DNA of 64,000 nucleotides. It comes from Actinacidiphila cocklensis (GTDB lineage: Bacteria; Actinomycetota; Actinomycetes; Streptomycetales; Streptomycetaceae). The stretch's first letter is position 1. Every line of letters begins with the position of its first letter. The stretch is taken from the NCBI RefSeq assembly GCF_907177275.1, contig NZ_CAJSLV010000044.1, forward strand, positions 62,001 through 126,000. Reading direction: 5' to 3'. Below the pieces are notes generated by a model. The model was given only the letters and a program-made list of their open reading frames with translations. It did not search any database and was not told where the DNA came from. The position numbers and the translations under genes are program-made. This document shows, piece by piece, positions 16,611 through 26,224 of the stretch.

Positions 16611-17351
16611 ATGACGCACGACACCATTGCGCACGAGGTCATCCCGGTCACGCAGGCCGTCATCCTGGCCGGAGGGCAGGGCTCGCGGCTGCGCCCGTAC
16701 ACCGACGACCGGCCCAAGCCGATGGTCGAGATCCCCGGTACGGGCACGCCGATCATCGGCCACCAGCTGGCCTGGCTCGCCGCGGAGGGCGTCACCGACG
16801 CGGTCGTCTCGTGCGGGCACCTCGCGGAGGTGCTCCAGGAATGGCTGGACAGTACGCCGCTGCCGATGAAGGTGACCACGGTCGTCGAGCACGAGCCGCT
16901 CGGCCGCGGCGGCGGGCTCAAGTACGCCGCCGCGTCGCTGCCGCGGGCCGAGGAGCCGTGGTACGCCACGAACGGCGACATCTGGACGCGCTTCTCGCTG
17001 CGCGACATGGCCGCATTCCACGAGGAGCGCGACGCCGTCGCGACGCTCGCCCTCGCCAGGCCGCGGATTCCCTGGGGGGCCGTCGAGACCAACGAGTTCG
17101 GGCAGGTCCTGGACTTCATCGAGTCCCCGCCGTCGCCCTTCCTCATCAACGCCGGCGTGTACGTCTTCGCGCCCGGCTTCACGGCGATGCTGCCGGATCT
17201 GGGCGACCACGAACGCACGACCTTCCCGCGGTTGGCGCGGGAGCGCCGGCTGGCCGGCTACCCCATTCCGCAGGGGGCGTACTGGCGGGCGATCGACACG
17301 GCGAAGGATCTTCGCGAGGCGGCCAGGGAATTGGGCTCGACGCCCGTCTAG
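16611..17351 (+). CDS. Sugar-phosphate nucleotidyltransferase (NTP transferase)
   Basis: A 246-residue enzyme of the RmlA/GlmU-type fold that joins a sugar-1-phosphate to a nucleotide. The signature AVILAGGQGSRLRPYTDDRP is at residues 17-36 with KPMVEIPG next; substrate-site segments are VSCGHLAEVLQEWL, EHEPLGRGGGLKYA, and the NGDIWTRF metal site. It lacks the C-terminal hexapeptide domain of bifunctional members. The ATG at 16611 is preferred because the longer frame overlaps the preceding gene. The sugar is unknown; a mannose-1-phosphate or glucose-1-phosphate transferase is most likely. Confidence 0.9.
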   Translation: MTHDTIAHEVIPVTQAVILAGGQGSRLRPYTDDRPKPMVEIPGTGTPIIGHQLAWLAAEGVTDAVVSCGHLAEVLQEWLDSTPLPMKVTTVVEHEPLGRGGGLKYAAASLPRAEEPWYATNGDIWTRFSLRDMAAFHEERDAVATLALARPRIPWGAVETNEFGQVLDFIESPPSPFLINAGVYVFAPGFTAMLPDLGDHERTTFPRLARERRLAGYPIPQGAYWRAIDTAKDLREAARELGSTPV

Positions 17352-17444
17352 GAGGGTTCCCTTTCCCCGACGGGGGGCTCTGGACGACTGCGGGTGATTG
17401 CCCCTTGCGGTGGGGTGTCGGCTGCCGGGCGCGTCGTGGCTTGT

Positions 17445-17538
17445 CGCGCAGTTCCCCGCGCCCCCGAGGTCCTGCCCCTTGGGCGCCACGTTTGCCTGCG
17501 GCGCTGTGATGGTTGCGCGCGCAGTTCCCCGCGCCCCC
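17445..17538. repeat. Streptomyces intergenic repeat GCGCAGTTCCCCGCGCCCC, two copies
   Basis: CGCGCAGTTCCCCGCGCCCC occurs at 17445 and again at 17517, and the associated GGGTGATTGCCCC occurs at 17391 and 17539. This short unit is widespread in Streptomyces intergenic DNA. No coding role is visible. Confidence 0.7.
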
Positions 17539-17606
17539 GGGTGATTGCCCCCTGCTGCCTGCCGCGCCGTCGTCGTTGCGCGCGACGCCGAGGGGCGCCC
17601 GCGTGC

Positions 17607-17640
17607 GGAATCCCCGCGCCCTGGCGGGCGCGGGGATTCC
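17607..17640 (-). terminator. Terminator after the DoxX-like gene
   Basis: A 15-bp perfect stem (GGAATCCCCGCGCCC and its complement) with a TGGC loop, about 20 bp beyond the stop of the minus-strand gene. It lacks a U-tract, as is common for Streptomyces terminators, and may act in both directions. Confidence 0.8.
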
Positions 17641-17660
17641 GGCGGGCGAGAGGGGGCAGG

Positions 17661-19352
17661 TCAGGCGATCGGGGAGGTGGCCGGGGCGGCGCCCAGCAGG
17701 GGGGCGCCGAGGAGGCCGCCGATGGCGCCCTGGGGGGGCCTGGACGCCGGGGGCGGGGGCGGCGGCGGGGCCGCGTGGGTCGGGGGCGGGGCCGCGGGGG
17801 GCTGGGTGGGCGTGGAGTGGCCGCCCGAGCCGCCCGAGCCACCGGAGGAGCCCGAGGAGCCCGTGGAGCCGCCGGTACCGCTCGTGGACGTGTGGCCGGG
17901 GGTGTGGGTGCGCCCGGGGGCCGTGGTCGGCGCCTGGGCGGACGCGGGGGCGTCCGGCTCCTTCGTCTTCCTGGCCTTGGCCGAAGTGCTCGGCGCGGGC
18001 GTCGTGGACGCGGACCCGGCGTCGGCGCCCGGGGCCTCGGGCAGCGGCACTCCGGGCAGGTTGTTGACGAGCGGGGCGGCCGGCCCCGCGGGGCGCTGGG
18101 CAGGGGCGGTGGTGGCCCGTACCGCGGCCCCCAGCACCGAGCCGATCAGCAGGGTGCAGCCGGCGATGACCGTACCGAGCACCACACCGCGCCGCAGTAC
18201 ATAGCCGCGCAGGTCCCACACGCCGACCCGGGGGCCGAGCCTGCGCCATGCGTCGCCGGCGAGCTTGCCGTCGACGGAGTAGACGGGGGCGCCGGCGATG
18301 ACCAGCGGGCTCCAGGCGGCCAGGTAGATGAAGTCGGGGGCGTCGTACACCGGGACGGTGCGCCAGCTCACGGTGACGAGCAGGGCGATGGACAGGGCGG
18401 CGCCGAAGCTCGCGGCGACCCGCTGCCACAGTCCGCAGACGGTCAGGACGCCGACCACGACCTGGAGGAAGGCGATGCTCAGGCCCGCGCCCACCGGGTG
18501 GTTGAGCGCGGCGTCGCGCAGCGGCTCGGCCGCCGCCCAGGGGTGCAGCGAGGACAGCCAGGTGACCATGGAGCCGCGCTCGCCGCCGTCGAAGTAGACG
18601 CGGTCGCACAGTTTGCTCATGCCGGCGTAGATCGACACGAAGCCGAGGAAGATCCGCAGCGGCAGCAGCACGATGCCGAGGTTCAGCCGACGGTGCGGAT
18701 ACCAGGCGTGCTTGACGAAGTCGGCGTTGCCCTGGCGCGACATGCGCCGCGGCCCGGCGCCGCCGTATCCGTCGCCATGTACGCCGCCGTCGCCATGTAC
18801 GTCGCCGTACGCGTCGCCGTCGCCGTGTACGCCGCCGCGGTAGCCGACGACCGGCTCGCCGTCGTCCTGGTCGTACGCGCCGCGCGCCGGGCGGACGCCG
18901 CTGAGCAGGCCGGTCGGGGACTGGCCGCTGCGGGGGCCGACGACGGTCGGGCGACCGGGCGGCCGCCCGGTCGTGCCGTCGATCCGCGGCAGTACCTGGG
19001 TGGCCGCGCCCGCGCTGCCGTCGTCGGAGCCGGCCCGCCGTACCGCCCGCAGCAGCTCACCCGCGCGCGGGTCGCCCGGCTCGGTGCGGCCGGACCACAC
19101 CACCGGGACGAGCTTGCGGCGGCCCGGCGCCCGGGCGGCGCCCGCGTACTGCGGGGCGGCGGCGATCCGGCTGGTGTCGCCGAGTCCCAGGGAGCGGGTC
19201 GAGGCCCTGCCCAGCTGCACACGGAAGCTCGCATGGGTGACGATGACCTGCGCGGGGTCGCTCGGCACCCGTGCCATCGTCATGACCTGCTCGTCGAATC
19301 CGGGCGTCCCTCCCCCTGTGGAGGGGCGGGGGGTTCTGGTGTCCACACTCAT
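17661..19352 (-). CDS. DoxX family membrane protein with long disordered ends
   Basis: A 563-residue protein. About 210 N-terminal residues are disordered, with a short repeat of GDVHGDGGVHGDG type around 175-200. The DoxX-like core follows: LNLGIVLLPLRIFLGFVSIY, AGMSKLCDRVYFDGG, GAGLSIAFLQVVVGVLTVCG, FGAALSIALLVTVSWR, DFIYLAAWSPLVIAG. A further helix (GVVLGTVIAGCTLLIGSVL) precedes a Pro/Ser/Thr/Gly-rich tail of about 150 residues. DoxX proteins are linked to quinone or redox chemistry, but this Streptomyces type has no known function. It is alone between terminator and rlmB. Confidence 0.85.
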   Translation of the reverse strand: MSVDTRTPRPSTGGGTPGFDEQVMTMARVPSDPAQVIVTHASFRVQLGRASTRSLGLGDTSRIAAAPQYAGAARAPGRRKLVPVVWSGRTEPGDPRAGELLRAVRRAGSDDGSAGAATQVLPRIDGTTGRPPGRPTVVGPRSGQSPTGLLSGVRPARGAYDQDDGEPVVGYRGGVHGDGDAYGDVHGDGGVHGDGYGGAGPRRMSRQGNADFVKHAWYPHRRLNLGIVLLPLRIFLGFVSIYAGMSKLCDRVYFDGGERGSMVTWLSSLHPWAAAEPLRDAALNHPVGAGLSIAFLQVVVGVLTVCGLWQRVAASFGAALSIALLVTVSWRTVPVYDAPDFIYLAAWSPLVIAGAPVYSVDGKLAGDAWRRLGPRVGVWDLRGYVLRRGVVLGTVIAGCTLLIGSVLGAAVRATTAPAQRPAGPAAPLVNNLPGVPLPEAPGADAGSASTTPAPSTSAKARKTKEPDAPASAQAPTTAPGRTHTPGHTSTSGTGGSTGSSGSSGGSGGSGGHSTPTQPPAAPPPTHAAPPPPPPPASRPPQGAIGGLLGAPLLGAAPATSPIA

Positions 19353-19462
19353 CTAACCGAGTGACGAACGGTTAGGACACTGCCTGGCAGAGCCCTCGAT
19401 GTCCGAGACGCGTCAATCGCACCGAGGCAGTATGATGCGCCCGCACGGCCTGCGGGGACCGT

Positions 19463-20419
19463 TCAGGCCCGGCGCCGCGCCGCCTCGTAGAGGACCACGC
19501 CCGCCGCCACGCCGGCGTTCAGGGACTCCGCGGCACCGCCCGGCATCGGGATGCGGACCAGCAGGTCGCAGGTCTCGCCGACCAGCCGCGACAGGCCCTT
19601 GCCCTCGCTGCCCGCGACGATGACGACGGGGCCGGTGAGCGCTTCGAGGTCGTAGAGGTCGACGTCGCCGTCGGCGGCCAGGCCGATGACGGTCAGGCCG
19701 GCCTTCTGGTACGCCTCCAGCGTGCGGGTCAGGTTGGTGGCGCGGGCCACCGGGACGCGGGCCGCAGTGCCGGCCGAGGTCTTCCAGGCGCCGGCGGTCA
19801 TACCGGCGGCACGCCGCTCGGGCACCACGACGCCGTGGCCGCCGAAGGCCGCGACCGAGCGGACGACGGCACCGAGGTTGCGCGGGTCGGTGACACCGTC
19901 GAGGGCCACGATCAGCGGCTCGTCGCGCTGCTCGGAGGCCTCGGCGAGCAGGTCGTCGGGGTGGGCGTACTCGTACGGCGGGATCTGCAGCACCAGGCCC
20001 TGGTGGTTCAGGCCCGCGGTGATCCGGTCCAGCTCGGGCCGGGGCGCCTCCAGCAGCGGCACGCCGCGGTCGGTGGCCAGCCGCAGCGCCTCGCGCACGC
20101 GGTCGTCGCTGTCGATGAACTGCTGGACGTAGACCGCGGTCGCCGGGATGTCGGCGCGCAGCGCCTCGACCACGGGGTTGCGGCCGACGACCATCTCGGA
20201 CGTCGACTTGGCGCCGCGCCCCGACGGGCGGCGGGACTGGCCCGACACCCGGCGGGCCTGGGCGTTCGCGACGCGGTTCTTCTTGTGGCCCTTGCGCGCC
20301 TCGGCCGGCGGCGTCGGACCCTTGCCCTCAAGGCCCTTGCGGCGCTGCCCGCCGCTGCCGACCGTGGCGCCCTTCTTGTTGGTCGTACGGCGGTTCCTGC
20401 GCTGGCTGTTGCCGGCCAT
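19463..20419 (-). CDS. rlmB: 23S rRNA (guanosine-2'-O-)-methyltransferase RlmB
   Basis: A 318-residue SpoU/TrmH-family enzyme that methylates the ribose of G2251 in 23S rRNA. An N-terminal basic tail of about 70 residues ([17 protein letters not shown]) precedes the substrate-binding domain ([20 protein letters not shown]). The trefoil-knot SAM domain shows [36 protein letters not shown] and [16 protein letters not shown]. The basic extension is normal in actinomycetes. It lies directly after cysS on the same strand, 107 bp apart, the conserved actinobacterial order. Confidence 0.94.
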   Translation of the reverse strand: MAGNSQRRNRRTTNKKGATVGSGGQRRKGLEGKGPTPPAEARKGHKKNRVANAQARRVSGQSRRPSGRGAKSTSEMVVGRNPVVEALRADIPATAVYVQQFIDSDDRVREALRLATDRGVPLLEAPRPELDRITAGLNHQGLVLQIPPYEYAHPDDLLAEASEQRDEPLIVALDGVTDPRNLGAVVRSVAAFGGHGVVVPERRAAGMTAGAWKTSAGTAARVPVARATNLTRTLEAYQKAGLTVIGLAADGDVDLYDLEALTGPVVIVAGSEGKGLSRLVGETCDLLVRIPMPGGAAESLNAGVAAGVVLYEAARRRA

Positions 20420-20526
20420 GGGGCACTCTCACTTCTGTCTTCGTCCCGGCGTCGCCGACGTCTGTACGCCCGCGCGCCGCATGTCTTGTGTGCCGGGGCT
20501 CCTGTGCGGGAGCCCCGGCCGGGCGG

Positions 20527-21918
20527 TCAGCCCCGCAGTGTCCACCGCGAACCGGTCGGGGTGTCCTCGATCTCCAGGCCCGCCTGGACGAGCTGGTCGC
20601 GGATCGCGTCCGCCGTCCCGTAGTCCTTGCGGGACCGCGCCGACTGCCGCTGCTGGAGCACCAGCTGGACGAGCGAGTCCACGACGCCGTGCAGGTCGTC
20701 CCCGCGGTCCGCACCGGTCCAGTGCGGGTCCAGCGGGTCGAGGCCCAGCACTCCGAGCATCGCACGGACCTCGGCCAATCGCGCGACCGCCGTCTCCTTG
20801 TCGTCGGCGGTGAGCGCGCTGTTGCCCTGCCGGACGGTGGTGTGCACCACCGCCAGGGCCTGCGGCACGCCCAAGTCGTCGTCCATCGCCTCGGCGAAGG
20901 CCGGCGGCACCTCTGCCGCGGCCTCCACGTGGCCGGCCTTCTCCACGACCCGCTGCACGAAGCCCTCGATCCGCGCGAACGCGGACTCCGCCTCGCGCAG
21001 GGCGTCCTCGCTGTACTCGATCATCGACCGGTAGTGCGGGGTGCCCAGGTAGTAGCGCAGCACGATCGGGCGCCAGCGCTGCACCATCTCCGAGACGAGC
21101 ACGGAGTTGCCGAGCGACTTGCTCATCTTCTCGCCGCTCATGGTGACCCACGCGTTGTGCACCCAGTAGCGGGCGAACTCGTCGCCGTACGCCTTGGCCT
21201 GGGCGATCTCGTTCTCGTGGTGCGGGAAGATCAGGTCGATGCCGCCGCCGTGGATGTCGAAGACGGGGCCCAGGTACTTGTGGGCCATCGCCGAGCACTC
21301 CAGGTGCCAGCCGGGCCTGCCGCGGCCCCACGGCGTCTCCCAGGACGGCTCACCGGGCCTGGCGGCCTTCCACATCGCGAAGTCGCGGTGGTCGCGCTTG
21401 CCGGTCTCGCCCTCGCTCTCGGGCTGGCGCAGGTTGTCCAGCTCCTGGTTGGACAGCCCCAGGTAGCCGGGGAAGGAGCGCACGTCGAAGTAGACGTTGC
21501 CCTCGGACTCGTAGGCGTGGCCGCGCTCGATCAGGCCGCGCATCATCTCGATCATCTCGGGCACATGGCCGGTGGCCCGCGGCTCGTACGTGGGCGGCAT
21601 GCAGCCGAGCACGTCGTAGCCGGTGGAGAAGGCGCGCTCGTTCTCGTACCCGATGGACCACCAGGGGCGCCCCTGGTCGGCGGCCTTGCCGAGGATCTTG
21701 TCGTCGATGTCGGTGACGTTGCGGATGAAGGTCACGTCGTAGCCGCGGTGCCGGAACCAGCGCTGCAGGATGTCGAAGTTCAGCCCGGACCTGATGTGGC
21801 CGATGTGCGGTGCCGCCTGCACGGTGGCGCCACACAGGTAGATCGAGACACAGCCCGGCGTGAGCGGGACGAAGTCACGTACCTGGCGTGCGTCGGTGTC
21901 GTACAGGCGAATAGTCAC
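20527..21918 (-). CDS. cysS: Cysteinyl-tRNA synthetase
   Basis: A 463-residue class I synthetase that charges tRNA-Cys. The HIGH motif reads HIGH at residues 38-41 and KMSKS is in [14 protein letters not shown]. Zinc ligands are in YLCGATVQ and [14 protein letters not shown], with [14 protein letters not shown]. The C-terminal DALR-type helical domain and the tail [16 protein letters not shown] segment are present. Length is standard. GTG start at 21918. It sits between rlmB and ispF on the same strand, the usual actinobacterial cluster. Confidence 0.97.
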   Translation of the reverse strand: MTIRLYDTDARQVRDFVPLTPGCVSIYLCGATVQAAPHIGHIRSGLNFDILQRWFRHRGYDVTFIRNVTDIDDKILGKAADQGRPWWSIGYENERAFSTGYDVLGCMPPTYEPRATGHVPEMIEMMRGLIERGHAYESEGNVYFDVRSFPGYLGLSNQELDNLRQPESEGETGKRDHRDFAMWKAARPGEPSWETPWGRGRPGWHLECSAMAHKYLGPVFDIHGGGIDLIFPHHENEIAQAKAYGDEFARYWVHNAWVTMSGEKMSKSLGNSVLVSEMVQRWRPIVLRYYLGTPHYRSMIEYSEDALREAESAFARIEGFVQRVVEKAGHVEAAAEVPPAFAEAMDDDLGVPQALAVVHTTVRQGNSALTADDKETAVARLAEVRAMLGVLGLDPLDPHWTGADRGDDLHGVVDSLVQLVLQQRQSARSRKDYGTADAIRDQLVQAGLEIEDTPTGSRWTLRG

Positions 21919-22020
21919 GCCTCAAGGGTAGTGGGCGTTGGGCCGTGCCTTGTGCGGTCTGCGGGAGTCGGACTACACATCGGCTATATGCGGAGTCTGC
22001 GGCGGCACCGCAGGCGGGTT

Positions 22021-22536
22021 TCACCTGGGACGACGGACCACCAGAGCGGTGGCGACGGCCGCGAGTCCCTCGCCGCGCCCGGTGAGTCCGAGGCCGTCGG
22101 TCGTGGTGCCGGAGACGGACACCGGCGCGCCGACGGCCGCGGACAGGGCGGCCTGCGCCTCCGCCCGGCGCGAACCGATCTTCGGGCGTACCCCGATGAC
22201 CTGGATCGCGACGTTGCCGACCTCGAAGCCGGCCTCGCGGACGATGCGGGCCGCCTCCGCGAGGAGCGTGGCGCCGGAGGCTCCCGACCACTCGGGTCGG
22301 TCCGTGCCGAAGTGCGCGCCCAGGTCGCCGAGCCCGGCCGCCGAGAAGAGCGCGTCGCAGGCGGCGTGCGCGGCCACGTCCGCGTCGGAGTGCCCGGCGA
22401 GGCCGAACGCGGCGCCCTCCCAGTGCAGCCCGGCGCACCACAGCTCGCGCCCCGCCTCGAAGGCGTGGACGTCGGTCCCGATCCCGACCAGGGGCAGCGG
22501 CAGGGGCTGAGCCCCCGCGGGGACGTCAGTGGCCAT
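22021..22536 (-). CDS. ispF: 2-C-methyl-D-erythritol 2,4-cyclodiphosphate synthase
   Basis: A 171-residue IspF of the MEP isoprenoid pathway, cyclising CDP-ME 2-phosphate. Zinc ligands are Asp22, His24 ([10 protein letters not shown]) and His57 ([14 protein letters not shown]). Other conserved parts are [18 protein letters not shown] and [16 protein letters not shown]. The start ATG overlaps the end of ispD by 11 bp, so the two are translationally coupled. Both belong to one operon that probably starts upstream of ispD, downstream of carD. Confidence 0.96.
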   Translation of the reverse strand: MATDVPAGAQPLPLPLVGIGTDVHAFEAGRELWCAGLHWEGAAFGLAGHSDADVAAHAACDALFSAAGLGDLGAHFGTDRPEWSGASGATLLAEAARIVREAGFEVGNVAIQVIGVRPKIGSRRAEAQAALSAAVGAPVSVSGTTTDGLGLTGRGEGLAAVATALVVRRPR

Positions 22537-23227
22537 TGACCCTCCTCCGTGCCAGGACGGCCTCGGCCAGGACGAGGTCCAGCGGCCTGGTGACCTTGAA
22601 GGCCTCCTCGTGCCCGGGCACGACGAGGACGGGGACGCCCATCCGCTCGACCATGCCGGCGTCGTCCGTGACGTCGTCGGTGACCGTGGCGTGGGCCTTG
22701 GACAGCACGGCCCGGTCGAAGCCCTGCGGGGTCTGCACGGCCCGCAGCAGGGCGCGCTGCGGGGTGCCGGTGACCGTGCCGGTCCCGAGGTCGATGCTCT
22801 TGACGGTGTCGGCGAGCGGCAGGCCCGGTACGACGGCGGGGGCGCCGCCCCTGACCGCGTCCACGACGGCCTCGACGGTCTCGACCGGCACCAGCGGGCG
22901 GGCGGCGTCGTGGACGAGGACGACGTCGACGTCGTCGGGCAGCGCGGCCAGGCCGAGGCGTACCGAGTCCTGGCGCTCCTCGCCGCCGGGCACCACCCTT
23001 ATGTCGGTGGCCTCGGGCAGCCCGTTCGCGTCGAGCAGCGCGCGGACCTCGGCGGCGCCGTCCGGCGGGGCGACCACGACGATGACGGTGACGGCCCTGG
23101 CACGGGCCATCGCGCGGACCGCGTGGACCAGGATCGGGACCCCGCCGAGAGTGCGCAGCGCCTTGGGCGCTCCGGGGCCGAGCCGGACGCCACGTCCGGC
23201 GGCGGGAATGACGGCTGCGGTACGCAG
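22526..23227 (-). CDS. ispD: 2-C-methyl-D-erythritol 4-phosphate cytidylyltransferase (probable CTG start)
   Basis: The first ATG on this frame is at 23110, but the conserved CTP-binding segment lies upstream of it: [37 protein letters not shown]. The frame stays open to a TGA at 23306-23308, yet holds no ATG, GTG or TTG. A CTG at 23225-23227 is preceded by AAGGA with 7 bp spacing and gives a 233-residue protein of normal IspD length. Downstream motifs [20 protein letters not shown] and [10 protein letters not shown] are intact. IspD makes CDP-methylerythritol. Start from the ATG at 23110 would remove the active site. Confidence 0.92.
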   Translation of the reverse strand: MRTAAVIPAAGRGVRLGPGAPKALRTLGGVPILVHAVRAMARARAVTVIVVVAPPDGAAEVRALLDANGLPEATDIRVVPGGEERQDSVRLGLAALPDDVDVVLVHDAARPLVPVETVEAVVDAVRGGAPAVVPGLPLADTVKSIDLGTGTVTGTPQRALLRAVQTPQGFDRAVLSKAHATVTDDVTDDAGMVERMGVPVLVVPGHEEAFKVTRPLDLVLAEAVLARRRVNGH

Positions 23228-23639
23228 GTTTGTGTCCTTGGATGAGATGGGTATCGCTTGGAGGTGCCCCCGGGCCGAACGGCCGGGTGGCGCCCCCGGG
23301 CGAAGTCAGGGGGTGGGATCACCGGGCGAAGCCCGGGGAGCCAGGGCACGGTAGTCCGGAGGACCCCTTCCGTGAAGTCCTCAGGGAAGACCGTAGCGCC
23401 CGGCGCGAGCGAAGGTGTGGCCAATGCCGCGCAAAGGCGTGCGGCGTCGGCGCACGGAGCCCTGCGGCCGCACGCGGGGTCGGCACATGCCGCAGCACCC
23501 GGCGATCATGCAGGCCGGGTGCCGCGGCAGGGTCCCTCAGGAGTCGTCCGAGGGGTTGCGTCTGCGTAAGTCAGTACGTCACGGCAGCGTGAGTGGCGCT
23601 GGAGGGACGCGACACGAGAACGTCCGGAAAGGGACGGTC
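23228..23639. other. Gap between ispD and carD
   Basis: About 410 bp without a gene. It holds a small hairpin, CCGGGC-GAA-GCCCGG (23322-23336), next to a second CCGGGCGAAG at 23295; these could terminate carD transcripts. The ispD promoter should lie here, but no clear boxes are seen. Confidence 0.5.
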
Positions 23640-24122
23640 TTACGACGCGAGGACTTCGTCGAGCAGGGCCTCGGCCTTGTCCTCGTTGGTGTTCTCGGCC
23701 AGTGCGAGTTCGCTGACCAGGATCTGCCGGGCCTTGGCGAGCATGCGCTTCTCGCCGGCCGACAGGCCGCGCTCGCGCTCGCGGCGCCACAGGTCACGGA
23801 CGACTTCCGCAACCTTGATGACATCGCCGGAAGCGAGCTTCTCCAGATTTGCCTTGTATCGGCGGGACCAGTTGGTCGGCTCCTCGGTGTACGGCGCGCG
23901 CAGCACCTCGAAGACCCGATCCAGACCCTCCTGACCGACCACGTCGCGTACGCCGACGAACTCCGCATTGTCCGCGGGTACGCGCACCGTCAAGTCGCCC
24001 TGAGCGACCTTGAGCACCAAGTAGGTCTTGTCCACGCCTTTGATCTGGCGAATTTCGATAGCCTCGATCAGCGCGGCCCCGTGATGGGGATAGACCACGG
24101 TGTCGCCAACCTTGAACGTCAT
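23640..24122 (-). CDS. carD: CarD family transcriptional regulator
   Basis: A 160-residue CarD protein, which binds the beta subunit of RNA polymerase and stabilises open complexes at rRNA and other promoters. The N-terminal Tudor-like RNAP-interaction domain reads [20 protein letters not shown] and [20 protein letters not shown]; the C-terminal helical DNA-binding domain includes [40 protein letters not shown]. Sequence and length match the highly conserved actinobacterial protein. It stands upstream of ispD-ispF on the same strand but separated by 410 bp, so it is probably its own unit. Confidence 0.96.
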   Translation of the reverse strand: MTFKVGDTVVYPHHGAALIEAIEIRQIKGVDKTYLVLKVAQGDLTVRVPADNAEFVGVRDVVGQEGLDRVFEVLRAPYTEEPTNWSRRYKANLEKLASGDVIKVAEVVRDLWRRERERGLSAGEKRMLAKARQILVSELALAENTNEDKAEALLDEVLAS

Positions 24123-24754
24123 GTGACAGGTACCCCTTCCGTGGCTATCCAGGGTAACACGGGAACGCCCTCATCTGAATGGCGTTTTCGCAGGTCAGGG
24201 CATATCTCGGGGCTTGACAAGCGCCCCTGGAACGTGCTGGAGGGTGCCACAGCCATGCGGTATCCGCAGGTCGGAGCAGGTATACGGCGAGCCGGAAACA
24301 CACCCGTCACACTCCGGAAGGTCTCACAACAGTGGCCGATACGTCCAGTTTTGTCGGTTCCCAAGGAGTGGATCTTCGCTACTCCGTTCGGGTTCCCGGC
24401 GGTTGAAGATCCAATTTTGCACGTTCATGGAAATCCCCCGCGCGCCCGCTCGCGTCGGTCCGCCGGTAAACACACCGTGGTAATGCCGGAATACATTGCG
24501 GGCGTGTTGCCTACCGACGCCCCGGGCGGCCCGTTCGGGTTCCCGGCCTGCTCAGAGGGGTGTTCAGAGGCGTACGGGGACCAAAGGACCCGCCGCGGGC
24601 GGGTGCGCGGCCCGCGGGCGTACGACCGGCGCACAGGACCGGTCGGGTGAGGGTGCGTCACGGAGGGACCACCCGGTGTGTGGGCGCGCGGGCGGCTCGG
24701 TAATCTTAGGCCGCTGGAAGATCGTCAGAATCTGCCCAAGGAGATGCCGCCGCC
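24123..24754. other. Long gap upstream of carD and the lipoprotein gene
   Basis: About 630 bp with lower G+C than its surroundings and no convincing gene. It must hold the divergent promoters of carD and the lipoprotein gene. A 17-bp direct repeat, CCGTTCGGGTTCCCGGC, occurs at 24384 and 24531. I could not assign promoter boxes with confidence. Confidence 0.5.
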
Positions 24755-25393
24755 GTGGTCCGCAGCTTCCGACGCGGCGCCCTCGCCGCCGTCGTCGCTC
24801 TCACGCTCGCCCCCCTCGCCGCCTGCGCGGCAGGCAACAACGCCCAGACCGGGAAAGTCCAGCCGGACAGCCAGTCGGCGGCGGTCGGCGACATCCTGGT
24901 GCAGAACGCCTTCGTGCTCACCCAGCCCGGTGGCCCCGCCACCGTCTCCGCGCGGGTGTTCAACGACGGCACGGCCGACCAGACGCTGCAGGCCGTCCAG
25001 CTCGCGGGCGGGATCTCGGCGCAGCTGTCCGCCGCCGACGGCGGCAGCACCATCACCGTCCCCGCGCACGGCACCGTGCTGCTCGGCGGCAAGGGCAACC
25101 CGGCCGCGGTCATCAACAGCGGCGTCGAGTCGCTGCGCGACGGCGACGTGCAGAACGCGGTGTTCAACTTCAGCTCCACCGGCGCGGTCGCGCTGCCGGT
25201 CAACGTGACGCCCGCGGCCGGCTTCTTCGAGCCGTACGGCCCCAGCTCGCTGCCGACCACCGCGACGCCGCTCCCGTCGGAGACGCCCACGGCCGGCTCC
25301 ACCGCCACCCCGACCGGCACCGCCACCCCCACGGGAACGGCGACCCCCACAGGCACGGCGACGCCGACGGGCACCGCCACCGCGACCTCCTGA
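24755..25393 (+). CDS. Lipoprotein with TPTGTA repeats
   Basis: A 212-residue lipoprotein. The signal peptide (RRGALAAVVALTLAPLAA) ends in the lipobox LAAC, with Cys at residue 24. The middle domain (DILVQNAFVLTQPGG, ATVSARVFNDGTADQTL, ITVPAHGTVLLGG) has the beta-sandwich pattern of PCu(A)C/DUF461-like or related periplasmic domains. The last 50 residues are a Thr/Pro/Gly repeat of TPTGTA units, a flexible wall spacer. GTG start. It is followed by a terminator and the convergent phoP gene. A copper or metal role is possible but no Met/His cluster is obvious. Confidence 0.85.
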   Translation: MVRSFRRGALAAVVALTLAPLAACAAGNNAQTGKVQPDSQSAAVGDILVQNAFVLTQPGGPATVSARVFNDGTADQTLQAVQLAGGISAQLSAADGGSTITVPAHGTVLLGGKGNPAAVINSGVESLRDGDVQNAVFNFSSTGAVALPVNVTPAAGFFEPYGPSSLPTTATPLPSETPTAGSTATPTGTATPTGTATPTGTATPTGTATATS

Positions 25394-25430
25394 GCGGCGC
25401 AATACGCCGCCATATACGCCGGAAAACGCC

Positions 25431-25465
25431 GGTAAGGGTCCGACGCCTTGCGTCGGACCCTTACC
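25431..25465. terminator. Bidirectional terminator between lipoprotein gene and phoP
   Basis: A perfect 16-bp stem, GGTAAGGGTCCGACGC and its complement, closed by a CTT loop, between two convergent genes. No U-tract on either side. Confidence 0.8.
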
Positions 25466-25500
25466 TGTCGGACTACCTGTCGGACTACCTGTCGGACTAC
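25463..25500. repeat. 12-bp tandem repeat (three units)
   Basis: Three perfect tandem copies of ACCTGTCGGACT directly after the terminator stem, between convergent genes. The first unit begins within the stem. It lies outside any gene. Confidence 0.8.
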
Positions 25501-25543
25501 CCGCCGGAATACCCGGAGGAGCGCCTCAGGGCGCGGCCGCGGC

Positions 25544-26224
25544 CTACGGCTCGAACTTGTAGCCCAGCCCGCGGACCGTCACCAGGTAGCGCGGCGCCCC
25601 CGGGTCGGGCTCGATCTTGGCGCGCAGCCGCTTGACGTGGACGTCGAGGGTCTTGGTGTCGCCGACGTAGTCCGCGCCCCACACCCGGTCGATCAGCTGC
25701 ATGCGCGTCAGCACCCGGCCGGCATTGCGCAGCAGCATCTCCAGCAGGTCGAACTCCTTCAGCGGCAGGTCCACCTTGCCGCCGCCGACCGTGACGACAT
25801 GCCGGTCCACGTCCATACGGACCGGTCCCGCCTCCAGGGCGGCAGGGGAGATCTCCTCGGGCTCACCGCGGCGGCGCAGCACCGCGCGGATGCGGGCGAC
25901 AAGCTCCCGCGAGGAGAACGGCTTGGTCACATAGTCGTCCGCGCCTATCTCCAGGCCGACGACCTTGTCGATCTCGCTGTCCTTGGCGGTCACCATGATC
26001 ACCGGGACATTGGACTTGAGCCGCAGCTGGCGGCAGACCTCGGTGCCGGGCAGCCCCGGCAGCATCAGGTCGAGCAGTACCAGGTCGGCGCCGTTTCGTT
26101 CGAACTCGTCCAGCGCGTCGGGCCCGGTCGCGGAAATAGCAACCTCGAAGCCCTCCTTGCGGAGCATGTACGACAGCGCGTCGCTGAAGGACTCTTCGTC
26201 CTCGACGACGAGTACGCGGGTCAC
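25544..26224 (-). CDS. phoP: Phosphate response regulator PhoP
   Basis: A 226-residue OmpR-type response regulator, master activator of the phosphate-starvation regulon in Streptomyces. The receiver domain has the acidic pocket VVEDEES, the phospho-acceptor Asp52 in VLLDLMLPG, and Lys in VTKPFSSRE. The C-terminal winged helix reads LPLKEFDLLEMLLRNAGRVL, TKTLDVHVKRLRAKIEPDPG, YLVTVRGLGYKFEP. The GTG start at 26224 overlaps the phoR stop by 4 bp, giving coupled translation; the long open frame upstream is a phoR shadow. The sequence is near-identical to what is known for streptomycete PhoP. Confidence 0.97.
   Translation of the reverse strand: MTRVLVVEDEESFSDALSYMLRKEGFEVAISATGPDALDEFERNGADLVLLDLMLPGLPGTEVCRQLRLKSNVPVIMVTAKDSEIDKVVGLEIGADDYVTKPFSSRELVARIRAVLRRRGEPEEISPAALEAGPVRMDVDRHVVTVGGGKVDLPLKEFDLLEMLLRNAGRVLTRMQLIDRVWGADYVGDTKTLDVHVKRLRAKIEPDPGAPRYLVTVRGLGYKFEP

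Noticed and set aside
25463..25500. A short CRISPR-like array
   Set aside because: Units of 12 bp are directly adjacent without spacers and no cas gene is near; no CRISPR array was seen in the window.
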